Counted from the first letter of the stretch, positions 41,066 to 50,568 are shown. The stretch is DNA of 64,000 bases from Bacilli bacterium (GCA_900769695.1 CAAGHO010000055.1:1-64000), one strand, 5' to 3'. The notes: generated by a model not told the origin, from the letters alone. Made by a program: numbers and translations.

Positions 41066-41626
41066 ATGTTTTATATCATTATAGGAAGTATTACTCTTAT
41101 AGCTTTAATTTTACTTATAATTGTTATTTATTATAATAGATTTCAATATAATATTATTAAAACAAAAGAAGCTGAAGCTAACATAGAAATTTATCTAGAT
41201 AAGAAATTAGAGCTTATAAAAAGATGTGTTCCTATTATTAAAGATGAGTTAAAAATGAAAGAATATCTACCTGAGGTTGATAATATTAATAAAGATGATA
41301 TTAACCACTTTGAATTTAATAATCAACTAGCTGATATTTCTAAGAAATTATTTAAAACAATCGATGATAATGACAAGTTATATAAGAGTGAAGCTTTAAA
41401 TAAAGTTTTAGAAGAATATAATGATAACGAAGTTGAACTTATTGGAACAATTAAATTTTATAATAATACTGTTGTTAATTATAATCATTTAATTCTTGCT
41501 TTTCCATCTAATATAATTCGTTTATTATTTGGTTATAAGCAAAAAGAATTTTACTCACATGAAAAAAGAGAAATGTTTGAAATCTTAAAAGAAGAGAAAG
41601 ATTCAAAAAAGAAAAATAAAAACTGA
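41066..41626 (+). CDS. LemA family protein
   Basis: 186 aa. N-terminal TM helix (about 2-23) and an antiparallel helical domain with the LemA features: YYNRFQYNIIKTKEAEANI, LDKKLELIKRCVPII (in place of LxxRxDLIPNLV) and, towards the end, FYNNTVVNYNHLILAFPSNIIRLLFGY. Function of LemA proteins is unknown. The start at 41066 is selected by AGGGG at about 8 bases; the earlier ATG at 41057 overlaps that site. Confidence 0.85.
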   Translation: MFYIIIGSITLIALILLIIVIYYNRFQYNIIKTKEAEANIEIYLDKKLELIKRCVPIIKDELKMKEYLPEVDNINKDDINHFEFNNQLADISKKLFKTIDDNDKLYKSEALNKVLEEYNDNEVELIGTIKFYNNTVVNYNHLILAFPSNIIRLLFGYKQKEFYSHEKREMFEILKEEKDSKKKNKN

Positions 41627-41646
41627 TATCAATTTATCAGTTTTTA
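41618..41646. terminator. Bidirectional terminator between lemA and ung
   Basis: AAAACTGATA pairs perfectly with TATCAGTTTT around a short loop with T-runs on both strands; it serves the convergent LemA-like and ung genes. Confidence 0.9.
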
Positions 41647-41652
41647 TTATGA

Positions 41653-42318
41653 TTATTTTTCAATACGCCAATCTATTTCTTTTAGACCTTTACTCTTTAA
41701 AAATGCATTAGTTTTGGAAAATGGTCTACTACCAAAGAAACCATTATATGCAGAAAATGGAGATGGATGAGCAGATTCTATAACATAATGGTTAGGATTT
41801 GTTATTAATTTCTTTTTGTTTCTAGCAAAATTACCCCATAATATAAATACAACTGGGGTTTCTTTTTCATTAAGTTTTTTTATTACTTCATCAGTAAATT
41901 GTTCCCATCCTATATCTTTATGAGAAGCAGGATGAGATTCTTGAACTGTTAAGACTGTATTTAAAAGTAAAACTCCTTCTTCTGCCCAAGGAATTAAAGA
42001 ATTTGATGTAGGAAAAGGGATACCTAAATCACTTTCCATTTCTTTGAAAATATTTTGAAGTGAAGGAGGTTTTCTTACACAATTTTTTACCGAAAAGGAA
42101 AGACCTTCAGCCTGATTTACTCCATGATATGGATCTTGTCCTAAAATTACTACTTTAGTATCTTTATAGCTTGTATGTCTAAAAGCATTAAAAATTTCAC
42201 ATTTTTTTGGATAAATCGTTTTTTCACTATATTCCTTATCAATAAATTCTATTAATTTTTTAAAATAGTCCTTATTATATTCTTCTTCTAAATATAAATC
42301 CCAATCATTACCTATCAC
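41653..42318 (-). CDS. ung: Uracil-DNA glycosylase
   Basis: Base-excision repair enzyme that removes uracil. The 221-aa protein has the water-activating loop GQDPYHGVNQAEGLSFSV (about 60-77) and the HPSPFSAYNGFFG leucine-loop region (about 185-197). GAGG lies 8 bases before a GTG at 42318, which begins MIGNDWD, as is typical; the longer frame begins with a GTG inside the ribosome site. Confidence 0.96.
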   Translation of the reverse strand: MIGNDWDLYLEEEYNKDYFKKLIEFIDKEYSEKTIYPKKCEIFNAFRHTSYKDTKVVILGQDPYHGVNQAEGLSFSVKNCVRKPPSLQNIFKEMESDLGIPFPTSNSLIPWAEEGVLLLNTVLTVQESHPASHKDIGWEQFTDEVIKKLNEKETPVVFILWGNFARNKKKLITNPNHYVIESAHPSPFSAYNGFFGSRPFSKTNAFLKSKGLKEIDWRIEK

Positions 42319-42351
42319 GTATATCACCTCTTTAATTATAGCATTTATAAA

Positions 42352-43239
42352 TTATTTGTTCAAATTTAGATAATCAATGAATTTTGAACAATATGATGGC
42401 ATAATATTATTTTTAAGTGTAATAATTCCATAATCAACATTTTCAGTATCCGGTGTTGTCTTAATTTCATATAAATGTTTTGTTTTTAACTCTTCTGAAG
42501 CATAAAGCTTTGTTACATAACCAATACCATAACCTATTTTAGTAAAATCTATTAAAAGATTAGAACTTCCGATATTCATAATAGGATCTACTTTTATATT
42601 GTTTTCCTTAAAATATTTTTCTATGCTTCTTCTAGAATTAGATGGATTCTTCTGAAGTAATAGTGGATATTTAATGATTTCTTGGATATTTTGTCTTTTT
42701 GTATATAGTTCCTTATATTTGTTACTTGCTACAAAAATATATTTTGTTGTTCCAAGTTTACTATATTTCAAATCAAGTTCACGCTCTTCAGGAAATTTAC
42801 TAATAATAATATCTATTATTCCATTTCTTAATTTTTTGATTAATTTTTGGGTGGGGTCTGTATCTATATCAATATGAATATTTGGATATTTTTCATGAAA
42901 TATTTCTATATGTTTTAATAAATACTTTCTAGTCAAACTTGTACTGATACCTATCTTTATGGTTCCATAATTTATAGCTTTTACTTCATCAATCTTTCTT
43001 TCCGCTTCATCAAATAAGATTAAAGCTTGTTTTACATCCATATAAATTTTCTCACCATATTGATTTAAAACAACGCCCCTTTTTGTTCTCACAAAAAGAG
43101 GTTCACCTAATGATTGCTCTAAATTTTTAATATGCTTAGTTACAGCCGGTTGCGATATATTAAGTTGCTTACTTGCTTGGGTGATGTTTTTACAGTTTGC
43201 GACTGTATAGAATATTCTATATAATTCTAAATTAATCAT
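42352..43239 (-). CDS. LysR-family transcriptional regulator
   Basis: 295 aa. N-terminal winged HTH (about 1-60, ELYRIFYTVANCKNITQASK, LNISQPAVTKHIKNLEQSLG) and a periplasmic-binding-type effector domain (about 90-295). The CysL/CbbR-like start is common in Bacilli. It is divergent from the HD gene at 43329; LysR regulators often control the divergent neighbour. GGAGG precedes the ATG. Effector unknown. Confidence 0.9.
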   Translation of the reverse strand: MINLELYRIFYTVANCKNITQASKQLNISQPAVTKHIKNLEQSLGEPLFVRTKRGVVLNQYGEKIYMDVKQALILFDEAERKIDEVKAINYGTIKIGISTSLTRKYLLKHIEIFHEKYPNIHIDIDTDPTQKLIKKLRNGIIDIIISKFPEERELDLKYSKLGTTKYIFVASNKYKELYTKRQNIQEIIKYPLLLQKNPSNSRRSIEKYFKENNIKVDPIMNIGSSNLLIDFTKIGYGIGYVTKLYASEELKTKHLYEIKTTPDTENVDYGIITLKNNIMPSYCSKFIDYLNLNK

Positions 43240-43328
43240 AATAACCTCCAGTTATAATAACTATATTTTTTATGTATTTTAATTATATTAAAATTTCTGT
43301 TACTATACAAGTAGAAAGAGGTGATTTT

Positions 43329-44225
43329 ATGAGTTATTTATCTAAAGAAGAAATTGAAAAAATTGTTAAAAATGGAGATAGTGGGAAATATTCACATGTT
43401 ATGATTTGTTTAGATCATTTTGATTATAACTATTTTCCAATCTATATTAATCGAGATGACAAAATTATGAGTGTAATTGATAGTTTTAACGCTCAAAATG
43501 TTGGAAATATGTTATCTATTGAAGAAATATATAATTATGATATGAATCTTGATGAGCAATTAAATGAAACAAGAGCCTATCATATAGATATTAATACTGA
43601 TAAAAATAACGATATTATCAACAAGGCATTGGAATTTGCTACTAAAAAGCATAAAGGACAGATGAGAAAATCAGAAGAAAAAAAGGAATACATTACCCAT
43701 CCAATCAATGTTGCTAATCTTGTAAAAAAGTACAAAGTTTCTCATCATATTGATTCATTAATTGCAGCAGCATATTTACATGATACTTTAGAAGATACAA
43801 ATACTACTTATTATGAATTAGTGGAAAACTTTGGGGTAGAAGTGGCAAGTTTGGTCAGTGAACTAACAACTAACCGTGATATGAAAAAGGAAATAGGAAA
43901 AGAAAAATATTTAGCCTATAAATTGAAAGAAATGACAAACTGGGCCTTAGTAATAAAATTATGTGATAGGTTAGATAACGTTTCAGATCTCTATGGCGTA
44001 GATTCTAAATTTAGAACAAGATATATTAATGAAACTATATTTATCTTAACTTATGTTGTTAATAATAGGAATCTTACTCAAACTCATCTCAATATTATTA
44101 AAGATATTAATTCTATTGTAGGTATCATCGTTAATTCAACATTTGATGAAAAAAGTGAAGCAAAAACAAAAATCAAATCTATAAATGAAATTGTTTCACA
44201 AAAAAAGAGCTATGAAAATTCATAG
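43329..44225 (+). CDS. HD-domain protein, RelA/SpoT (MESH1)-like hydrolase
   Basis: 298 aa. Residues about 93-240 form a RSH-type HD domain: ALEFATKKHKGQMRKSEEKK, YITHPINVANL, AAYLHDTLEDT (His-Asp) and LVIKLCDRLDNVSDL, matching the ppGpp hydrolase domain of MESH1 and SpoT. No synthetase domain or TGS/ACT is present. The N-terminal 90 residues (YSHVMICLDHFDYNYFPIYI) are not recognised. The start is the ATG at 43329 (AGAGGTG upstream), 19 codons into the longest frame. It lies divergent from a LysR regulator. Substrate not established by sequence. Confidence 0.8.
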   Translation: MSYLSKEEIEKIVKNGDSGKYSHVMICLDHFDYNYFPIYINRDDKIMSVIDSFNAQNVGNMLSIEEIYNYDMNLDEQLNETRAYHIDINTDKNNDIINKALEFATKKHKGQMRKSEEKKEYITHPINVANLVKKYKVSHHIDSLIAAAYLHDTLEDTNTTYYELVENFGVEVASLVSELTTNRDMKKEIGKEKYLAYKLKEMTNWALVIKLCDRLDNVSDLYGVDSKFRTRYINETIFILTYVVNNRNLTQTHLNIIKDINSIVGIIVNSTFDEKSEAKTKIKSINEIVSQKKSYENS

Positions 44226-44230
44226 CTTTA
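44201..44230. terminator. Bidirectional terminator between the HD gene and rlmH
   Basis: AGCTATGA pairs perfectly with TCATAGCT around AAAT; the minus-strand side ends in seven U after one C, the plus-strand side in TTATTT. Confidence 0.85.
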
Positions 44231-44683
44231 TTTATGATAACTCTCATTATTATTTATTTTATAACTACGATATATTTGTTCTAGAAGTAATACTCTAAAT
44301 AATTGATGCGGGAAAGTTAATGTTGAAAATGAAAGATGATAATTAGCCTTATCTTTTATACTTTTATCTATACCATAACTACCACCTATTACAAAGGTAA
44401 TGTTACTGCTAATTGTTAAAGTTTCATCTAACTTTCTTGCTAACTGTTCTGATGATATTTGTTTTCCTTCTATTTCTAAGGTTATTAAATAATCTTTAGA
44501 ATCAATATATTTTTCTATTTGTTCTTTTTCTGAATTTAAAACTTTATTAATATTATCATAATCATAGTCTTTTACTTCTATAAGGTTTAATTTAGTATAT
44601 TTTGATATTCTTTTTGTATACTCATCTATGGCATCTCTTAAATATTTTTCTTTAATTTTTCCAACACAAATTATCTTTATCAT
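44228..44683 (-). CDS. rlmH: 23S rRNA pseudouridine-1915 N3-methyltransferase
   Basis: SPOUT methyltransferase of 151 aa. The knot signature FVIGGSYGIDKSIKDKANYH (about 102-121) and the C-terminal FPHQLFRVLLLEQIYR are diagnostic. It follows walJ with one codon between. In Bacilli rlmH also lies in the dnaB-walJ region. Confidence 0.94.
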   Translation of the reverse strand: MIKIICVGKIKEKYLRDAIDEYTKRISKYTKLNLIEVKDYDYDNINKVLNSEKEQIEKYIDSKDYLITLEIEGKQISSEQLARKLDETLTISSNITFVIGGSYGIDKSIKDKANYHLSFSTLTFPHQLFRVLLLEQIYRSYKINNNESYHK

Positions 44684-44685
44684 AT

Positions 44686-45438
44686 TTACACCTCTAGAAC
44701 GTTTAATTCTTCATCTTTTTTAGCTACCATAACTTCTATTTTATCATCTATTAATTTTCTTGTTTCACTGTAGGCTAATTCTTCCGTATTATTTTTTTCA
44801 CTGATGTGGGCTAAAACTATATATTTTGTTTTATCACCAACAGCATCTTTTAAATATTTAGCTGTTGTTTTATTAGATAAATGGCCTTTGTCACTAATAA
44901 CTCTTTCTTTTAAAAATCTAGGATAAGGTCCGTCCATTAACATTGCTTCATCGTGATTACTTTCTATTATATAAATATTCTTATTAACCATTTTTTGAAG
45001 ATATTTTCTATTAATATAACCAGTATCAGTTACGTAAACTAGACTTTTATCATTATAAGTAATAATATATCCTACTGAAAAGGTTGTATCATGTGAAGTA
45101 TGAATTAGCTCTATATTAACATCATTTATATTAAAATTATCTTCTATAAAATTACATCTATCTATTGGTACAATATTTTCTAAATCAACATACATTTTTT
45201 TAGGTATATATACTTGAAGTTTAGTATGATTAATTAAGGCTTTAAGTCCCTTTATATGGTCACTATGGGAATGGGTTATTAATATCCCAGCAAAATCTTC
45301 GAATGCTAGAGATTTTTCCTCTAGCATTCTTTTTACTGTTAGATAGGATAATCCTATATCTATTATTAGTCTTGTATTATCACAAAGAACTATACTTGAG
45401 TTTCCTTTGGAACCACTCGCTAAAACTTGAACTTTCAT
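44686..45438 (-). CDS. walJ: Metallo-beta-lactamase fold protein WalJ (YycJ)
   Basis: 250 aa; the metal-binding motif is THSHSDHIKGL (about 57-67), with other ligands in TSHDTTF and DTGY. In Bacilli WalJ belongs to the walRK neighbourhood and is thought to act in DNA metabolism and cell-wall or division control; the walRK genes are not in this window. It begins one base after the upstream stop. The ribosome site is weak, so translation may be coupled. Confidence 0.87.
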   Translation of the reverse strand: MKVQVLASGSKGNSSIVLCDNTRLIIDIGLSYLTVKRMLEEKSLAFEDFAGILITHSHSDHIKGLKALINHTKLQVYIPKKMYVDLENIVPIDRCNFIEDNFNINDVNIELIHTSHDTTFSVGYIITYNDKSLVYVTDTGYINRKYLQKMVNKNIYIIESNHDEAMLMDGPYPRFLKERVISDKGHLSNKTTAKYLKDAVGDKTKYIVLAHISEKNNTEELAYSETRKLIDDKIEVMVAKKDEELNVLEV

Positions 45439-45439
45439 T

Positions 45440-46936
45440 TTAATAAAAACTCATAGCGTTGTGAACTCTTCCACCATAATATGGATAACCACTCCATATT
45501 GCAAAGTGTAAGTGAACACCTGTTGCAAATCCTGTTCTTCCCATTGTACCAATAACTTGACCTTTGGTTACAGTTTGACCTTCGCTTACGGAAAAACCTG
45601 CTAAGTGAGCATATAAACTATAGTAACCATTATTATGATTTATAATAATATATTTACCATTATCATATTTATAAGATACTTTTACAACTGTACCAGATTG
45701 TGCCGCAAAGATATTTGATCCATATCCACAACCAGCAATATCTGTTCCATCATGTAAAACTCCCCAACGATAACCAAATGGTGATGATACTGAGTTACAT
45801 GTAGCTGGCCATCCCCATTCTCCACGTGTTGCGACAACTCCACCATATCCTGGACCATCATATCCATAAGAATTTTGTCTGCCACCTTTGACAACGATTT
45901 CTTTTACTGGGGCTTTTAATTGTTCTGTATTAACTGTAACAATGTTGGTAGTTTCACCATTAACCTTCTGGATTTTTTGAGTAACTCTATTTTTACCTTT
46001 TACACCAGCTTGTTCTACATTAGAATAACTAGTACTTTTAGAATTATCATATTTTGTTTCTGTTTCATAATTAACATCAACATCAGATACAGTATGATCT
46101 TCTTCTACTACATCAAATTGCGGATGCATGATACCAAGTGTTACTACTTGACCTGGAAATAATAAACTATTTTTATCTTTAAATTGTGTATTTGCAATCA
46201 AAAATTCTTCTGTAGATATCTTATTATTGAAAGCAACATCTTCAATAGTATCTCCATCTTGAACAGTATATTTTTGTTGTTCATCAGTAGTTCCAAATAG
46301 TAAATATTTAGTTAATTCTTCACTTTCTTCATAGATTTTTTGATTAACTGGAATTCTATTTTTCTTAATACTTATTTTATTTTTGATATAAATATTTTCA
46401 ATAATACTACCTGTTTCTTTAATCTCTTTTTGAGTTTCTTTCTTATAACTATCATATCGATCTTTAGTAATAAATGATTCTGCAGTTGAAGTTATTGCCT
46501 TAGTTGAAATATTTTTCTTTAAAGTATAGATAACTACATCTTTAGCTTTAATTTTTTTTCCTTCACTATTTGTTTTTGTTAGTCCTTTAATTGTTGTTGT
46601 ATATCCATCAATAGTAAAAGGAGAAATATCCTTTATCTTTGTATATATTTGTTTTGTTGATAAAATTTTTTCATTATAAGTTAGCTCTTTTTCAATATCT
46701 AAATCCTCTGGAATATATACTTTATCTACTTTATATTTTTTCTTAATACTCGCTTGTTCTTTATCGATATATTGTTCTAATGATTTTTTTGATTCAATTA
46801 AACCTAGTGATTTTCCTTTTAAATAAACTCTATAAACCTCCTGAGGTTCTTTATTTGTATTAGCTGTTGTACACATTACTAAACCAAGACTTAGAAGTGT
46901 TGCGGCTATTACAAAGACTATTGATCTGTTATCCAT
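45440..46936 (-). CDS. Membrane-anchored LysM-G5-M23 peptidoglycan hydrolase
   Basis: 498 aa: an N-terminal signal/TM segment (IVFVIAATLLSLGLVMC), a long extracytoplasmic domain (about 25-210), a LysM domain (about 212-262, KYTVQDGDTIEDVAFNNK, LLFPGQVVTL), a G5-like domain (about 275-350) and a C-terminal M23 domain with HDGTDI and HLHFAIWSGY. It probably cleaves peptide cross-links, binding glycan through LysM. The start is ATG 46936, behind GGGGTG; a start six codons earlier is also possible. It overlaps dnaB by 8 bases, and walJ follows directly. Confidence 0.88.
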   Translation of the reverse strand: MDNRSIVFVIAATLLSLGLVMCTTANTNKEPQEVYRVYLKGKSLGLIESKKSLEQYIDKEQASIKKKYKVDKVYIPEDLDIEKELTYNEKILSTKQIYTKIKDISPFTIDGYTTTIKGLTKTNSEGKKIKAKDVVIYTLKKNISTKAITSTAESFITKDRYDSYKKETQKEIKETGSIIENIYIKNKISIKKNRIPVNQKIYEESEELTKYLLFGTTDEQQKYTVQDGDTIEDVAFNNKISTEEFLIANTQFKDKNSLLFPGQVVTLGIMHPQFDVVEEDHTVSDVDVNYETETKYDNSKSTSYSNVEQAGVKGKNRVTQKIQKVNGETTNIVTVNTEQLKAPVKEIVVKGGRQNSYGYDGPGYGGVVATRGEWGWPATCNSVSSPFGYRWGVLHDGTDIAGCGYGSNIFAAQSGTVVKVSYKYDNGKYIIINHNNGYYSLYAHLAGFSVSEGQTVTKGQVIGTMGRTGFATGVHLHFAIWSGYPYYGGRVHNAMSFY

Positions 46937-48284
46937 TATTATTAGGCACCCCATCTTTCCTTAAACTTAAAAATGTTGAAGTATTCTTTTTAAATAGTAA
47001 TTCTATTGTAGCAGTAGGTCCATTACGATGTTTTGCGATTATTAACTCACTGATACTGTTATCATCTTCTCTTCTTGCTTCTTTATTGTAATAGTCATCA
47101 CGATATAAGAATGAAACAATATCAGCATCTTGTTCAATTGAACCTGATTCACGTAAATCACTCATAATTGGACGTTTGTCTTCACGAGCTTCAACACTAC
47201 GAGAAAGTTGTGCTAAAGCTATAACTGGTACATGTAGTTCCATAGCTAATGTTTTTAAACTTCTTGAAATATCAGAAACTTCTTGTTGACGGTTAGCTCC
47301 ATAATTTTTACCTCCAGAAATCAACTGTAAGTAATCGATTATGACTAAGCCAAGTCCTTTATCACTACTAGCAAGTCTTCTACACTTAGCTCTAATTTCG
47401 CCTATGGTAATACCGGAGGTATCATCTATAAAAAGGTTAGTATCACTAAGTTGTGATGTTGCTTCATTTAATCTTTTCCAATCTTCATTAAGTAAATTTC
47501 CTGTCCTTAATTTGTAACCATCTACTTGACCTAGAGAAGATAAGATACGTAGTGCTAATTGTTCAGCACCCATTTCTAGGTTGAATAAAGCAACAGATTT
47601 TTTATTATTCATAGCAATATGAGTAGCCATATTTAAGGCAAAAGCTGTTTTTCCCATAGCAGGACGTGCCGCTATAATTATAAATTCATTTTCATGAAGA
47701 CCAGCTGTCAATTTATCAAAGTCATACCATCCTGTTGCAAGTCCAGTAATCTCTCCTTTTGTTTCAGCAAGACGCTCTAAATCAGATTCTGTTTTAATTA
47801 ATACTTCTTTAATTGATTTAAATTCAGATGATTTTCTTGTCTTAACAATTCCAAGAATTCTTTTTTCAGCATTATCTAAAGTTTCATTAACATCTTCTTC
47901 TGTATCATAACCTTTGCTAGCAATATCTGTTGCTGTTTCAATTAGTCTTCTTAAAACAGCTGTATCTTCAACACTTTTTATATAGTAATCAATATTAGTA
48001 GCTGTTGGCACAAAGTTTAAGATTTCTGTTAGATACTCTACTCCACCAACTTCACTTAAGATTTTTTTATTTTTTAAATCTGTTGTTACAGTTGTTATAT
48101 CAATTGGTGTTTTTGCATCTAATAATGAAGCCATAGAAGCAAAGATTTTTGCATTCTTTTCATTATAAAAAGAATCTTCAGTTAAAGATTCACAAGCCTT
48201 TTCTAGAGCATATTTTGAAAGAAAACACGCTCCAAGTACTGACTCTTCTGCTTCTATATTATTAGGCATTGTCTTTAGTGCCAT
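46929..48284 (-). CDS. dnaB: Replicative DNA helicase DnaB
   Basis: 451 aa. N-terminal primase-binding domain (about 1-130) and a RecA-like motor with Walker A AARPAMGKTAFALN (about 206-219), motif H2 LGLVIIDYLQLI and the GSIEQDADIV segment. Called dnaC in Bacillus. It starts 10 bases after rplI and the rplI-dnaB order is conserved in Bacilli. GAGGTGG precedes the ATG. Confidence 0.96.
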   Translation of the reverse strand: MALKTMPNNIEAEESVLGACFLSKYALEKACESLTEDSFYNEKNAKIFASMASLLDAKTPIDITTVTTDLKNKKILSEVGGVEYLTEILNFVPTATNIDYYIKSVEDTAVLRRLIETATDIASKGYDTEEDVNETLDNAEKRILGIVKTRKSSEFKSIKEVLIKTESDLERLAETKGEITGLATGWYDFDKLTAGLHENEFIIIAARPAMGKTAFALNMATHIAMNNKKSVALFNLEMGAEQLALRILSSLGQVDGYKLRTGNLLNEDWKRLNEATSQLSDTNLFIDDTSGITIGEIRAKCRRLASSDKGLGLVIIDYLQLISGGKNYGANRQQEVSDISRSLKTLAMELHVPVIALAQLSRSVEAREDKRPIMSDLRESGSIEQDADIVSFLYRDDYYNKEARREDDNSISELIIAKHRNGPTATIELLFKKNTSTFLSLRKDGVPNNNG

Positions 48285-48294
48285 AATACCACCT

Positions 48295-48744
48295 CTACTT
48301 TACAACATGAATTTTTACTTTGGCAAATATTTGTCCATAAAGATTTATTTTTACATTATGAACTCCTAGACTAGAAATAGCTTCATCCATTTCTATTTGT
48401 TTTTTATCAATTTTGAATCCTTTTTCATCAATAGCTTCTTTAATTTGTTTTGGACTAATACTACCAAAAACTTTATCATTAGCTCCTGTTTTTACTTTAA
48501 ATTCTATTTTTAAATTTTCTAACTTTTCTTTTAATTTTGTTGCTTCTTCCTTATTTTTTTTATCTTCTAATTCCTGTTTCTTATTTTGATTTTTTAACTC
48601 ATTTAAATTATGATCATTTACAGGAATAGCATAACCGTTTTTAATTAGAAAATTTTGAGCATAACCATCTTTTACGTTTTTGATTTCACCCTTTTTACCT
48701 TGTTTTCTTAAGTCTTTTACAAATATAACTTGCATCCTATTCAC
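48295..48744 (-). CDS. rplI: 50S ribosomal protein L9
   Basis: 149 aa with the conserved N-terminal domain (VKDLRKQGKKGEIKNVKDGYAQNFL split by the family pattern), the long connecting helix (about 45-75, very Lys/Glu-rich) and the C-terminal domain (GSISPKQI). It overlaps the upstream DHH gene by 8 bases, a translational coupling seen also in Bacillus gdpP-rplI. Confidence 0.95.
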   Translation of the reverse strand: MNRMQVIFVKDLRKQGKKGEIKNVKDGYAQNFLIKNGYAIPVNDHNLNELKNQNKKQELEDKKNKEEATKLKEKLENLKIEFKVKTGANDKVFGSISPKQIKEAIDEKGFKIDKKQIEMDEAISSLGVHNVKINLYGQIFAKVKIHVVK

Positions 48745-49726
48745 CTTCTTGTTTTTTTATTTGTTCTTTAACTAATTTTTCTACTTGGCTAATGCTTTTC
48801 TTTTTGAATACACAAGCACCATTGTATTCATCTCCGCCTCCGCCAAGTTTTTCTAATATTTTAGAAATATTATAATTACCTAAACTTCTAGCACTTACAC
48901 CTACTGTATCTTGATCAAGTTTACCAATTACAAATGATGATTCTATATTATTAAAGAATAATAAAGTATCAGCAATTTTTGCTAAATCTTCACGACGATA
49001 AATTGTTGATGAAGTGGCTTTTGTAAAAGCAATTTTGTCATCAATAACTTCAAGTCTCGTTAATAATTTTTGTCTTTCTGTATATTCTAAGATATCTTGT
49101 TTTAGTAAATATTGAACTTTTTTTGCTGAAGCACCTAGACTTGATAGATAATATGCTGCATAGTAAGTTTCTGCAGTTGTTTTTAAAGTGAAATTGTTTG
49201 TATCTAAAACTATACCTGATAAAATTATAGTTGCAAAATAAGGATCCAATTCAATTTCATAGTTTTCTATTAAATTTGTTATCATTTCACATGTAGATGA
49301 TGTATTATCATCACGTATTAAAAATGCATCCTTAATAGTGTTTTTTCCTACTCCATGATGATCAATTATAACTTTATTGGGTATAAGTTTTAAAGCTGTT
49401 TCACTTTGGACTAAATCTTTCTTATTTGTATCTAAAATTAACAATAAATTTTTCTTCATATTTTTAGAAAGATTTGCTTCAATTTTGTCACTTGTAATAA
49501 CATCTAAGCAACCATCTAGTTCTTTTAGAATCTTTTCTACTCCTAATTCATGAATTTTATCATCTATGATTAAATAACAATCTTTTTTTCGTGCTTTTAA
49601 GATTTTATACATTCCAATGGAACTACCTAGGGCATCTAAATCTAAATTTTTGTGAGCCATTATAAATATTTTATTTGCATTTTTAATTTTTTTGTTTAAT
49701 ATTCTTTTATTTTTTAATATTTCCAT
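48737..49726 (-). CDS. DHH-DHHA1 phosphodiesterase, minimal GdpP
   Basis: 329 aa. Its place before rplI-dnaB is that of gdpP, whose full protein (about 650 aa) has two TM helices, a PAS-like and a degenerate GGDEF domain followed by DHH-DHHA1 and cleaves c-di-AMP. Here only the DHH-DHHA1 half exists: MAHKNLDLDALGSSIG near 24-39 (HxxxDxD variant), IDHHGVG (near 120) and a DHHA1 end with LGGGGDEYNGAC, where the family usually has GGGGHxxAxGA. AGGAGG precedes the ATG, and the 100 bases upstream hold no further coding, so the short form is genuine rather than a miscalled start. It may also act like NrnA on short oligonucleotides. Confidence 0.8.
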   Translation of the reverse strand: MEILKNKRILNKKIKNANKIFIMAHKNLDLDALGSSIGMYKILKARKKDCYLIIDDKIHELGVEKILKELDGCLDVITSDKIEANLSKNMKKNLLLILDTNKKDLVQSETALKLIPNKVIIDHHGVGKNTIKDAFLIRDDNTSSTCEMITNLIENYEIELDPYFATIILSGIVLDTNNFTLKTTAETYYAAYYLSSLGASAKKVQYLLKQDILEYTERQKLLTRLEVIDDKIAFTKATSSTIYRREDLAKIADTLLFFNNIESSFVIGKLDQDTVGVSARSLGNYNISKILEKLGGGGDEYNGACVFKKKSISQVEKLVKEQIKKQEGE

Positions 49727-49805
49727 GACATCCTCCTACAGGAAATCCCCCAACATAATTATATAATAAATTAAATGATTTGTCTATAAAACGAAAAGTT
49801 CTAAA

Positions 49806-49835
49806 TAACAAAAAAAAGCAATAATTTGCTTTTAT
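49806..49835 (-). terminator. Terminator of rpsF-ssb-rpsR
   Basis: AAGCAA pairs with TTGCTT around a short A/T loop, then eight U on the minus strand, overlapping the rpsR stop. Confidence 0.75.
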
Positions 49836-50047
49836 CTTGTATATGGTAATAATGCTATTGCACGTGCTCTTTTAATTTGTTGAGCAATATGTCTTTGATG
49901 ACATGCACAATTTCCAGTTACACGTCTAGGTAAAATTTTTCCTTTTTCATTAATATATTTTCTTAATGTTTCAGGATCTTTGTAATCTACAGTTTTACCT
50001 GTACACATCATACATACTTTTTTTCTTTTACGATAAAATTCTGCCAT
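49832..50047 (-). CDS. rpsR: 30S ribosomal protein S18, zinc-binding type
   Basis: 71 aa with KVCMMC (10-15) and CACH near 46-49, the C+ form that binds zinc, and KGKILPRRVTGNC. It follows ssb with 16 bases between. The rpsF-ssb-rpsR order is nearly universal in Bacilli. Confidence 0.95.
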   Translation of the reverse strand: MAEFYRKRKKVCMMCTGKTVDYKDPETLRKYINEKGKILPRRVTGNCACHQRHIAQQIKRARAIALLPYTR

Positions 50048-50063
50048 AATTTATATCCTCCTT

Positions 50064-50549
50064 CTAGAATGGTAATTCATCATCACTTATTTCTATACTA
50101 GAGCCAAAATCTGCGAATGGATTGCTATCAACATTTGTACCAGTTGATTCTGGTGCTTTACCAAAATCGTATGGTGTTGGTTCTGTTGGTGTTGATACAT
50201 TTTGACTAGCCATTCCTTGATTATTATTTGAAGCCTTTGTTCCTAAAAATTCAACATTATCTGCAACTACTTCTGTTACATAACGTTTCTTTCCATCTTC
50301 ACCATCATATGAACGAGTTTGAATTCTTCCATCGATAGCAACTTGACTTCCTTGAGTTAAATAATTTTTAACATTTTCAGCTTGTTTTCTCCAAACAACT
50401 ATATTAATAAAATCTGCTTCTCTTTCTCCAGCTTGATTAGTAAAATTTCTATTTACTGCTAAAGAAAATGATGCTACAGCAACATTGCTGCCTGTATATC
50501 TTAATTCTGGATCCCTAGTTAATCTTCCTATTAAAAAAACTTTATTCAT
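50064..50549 (-). CDS. ssb: Single-stranded DNA-binding protein
   Basis: 161 aa. N-terminal OB-fold (about 1-105, NKVFLIGRLTRDPELRYTGS, DFINIVVWRKQAENV), a Gln/Ser/Pro-rich linker and the acidic DDELPF tip that recruits partner proteins. Middle gene of rpsF-ssb-rpsR. Confidence 0.96.
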   Translation of the reverse strand: MNKVFLIGRLTRDPELRYTGSNVAVASFSLAVNRNFTNQAGEREADFINIVVWRKQAENVKNYLTQGSQVAIDGRIQTRSYDGEDGKKRYVTEVVADNVEFLGTKASNNNQGMASQNVSTPTEPTPYDFGKAPESTGTNVDSNPFADFGSSIEISDDELPF

Positions 50550-50568
50550 GACAATTACCTCTTTCTTA

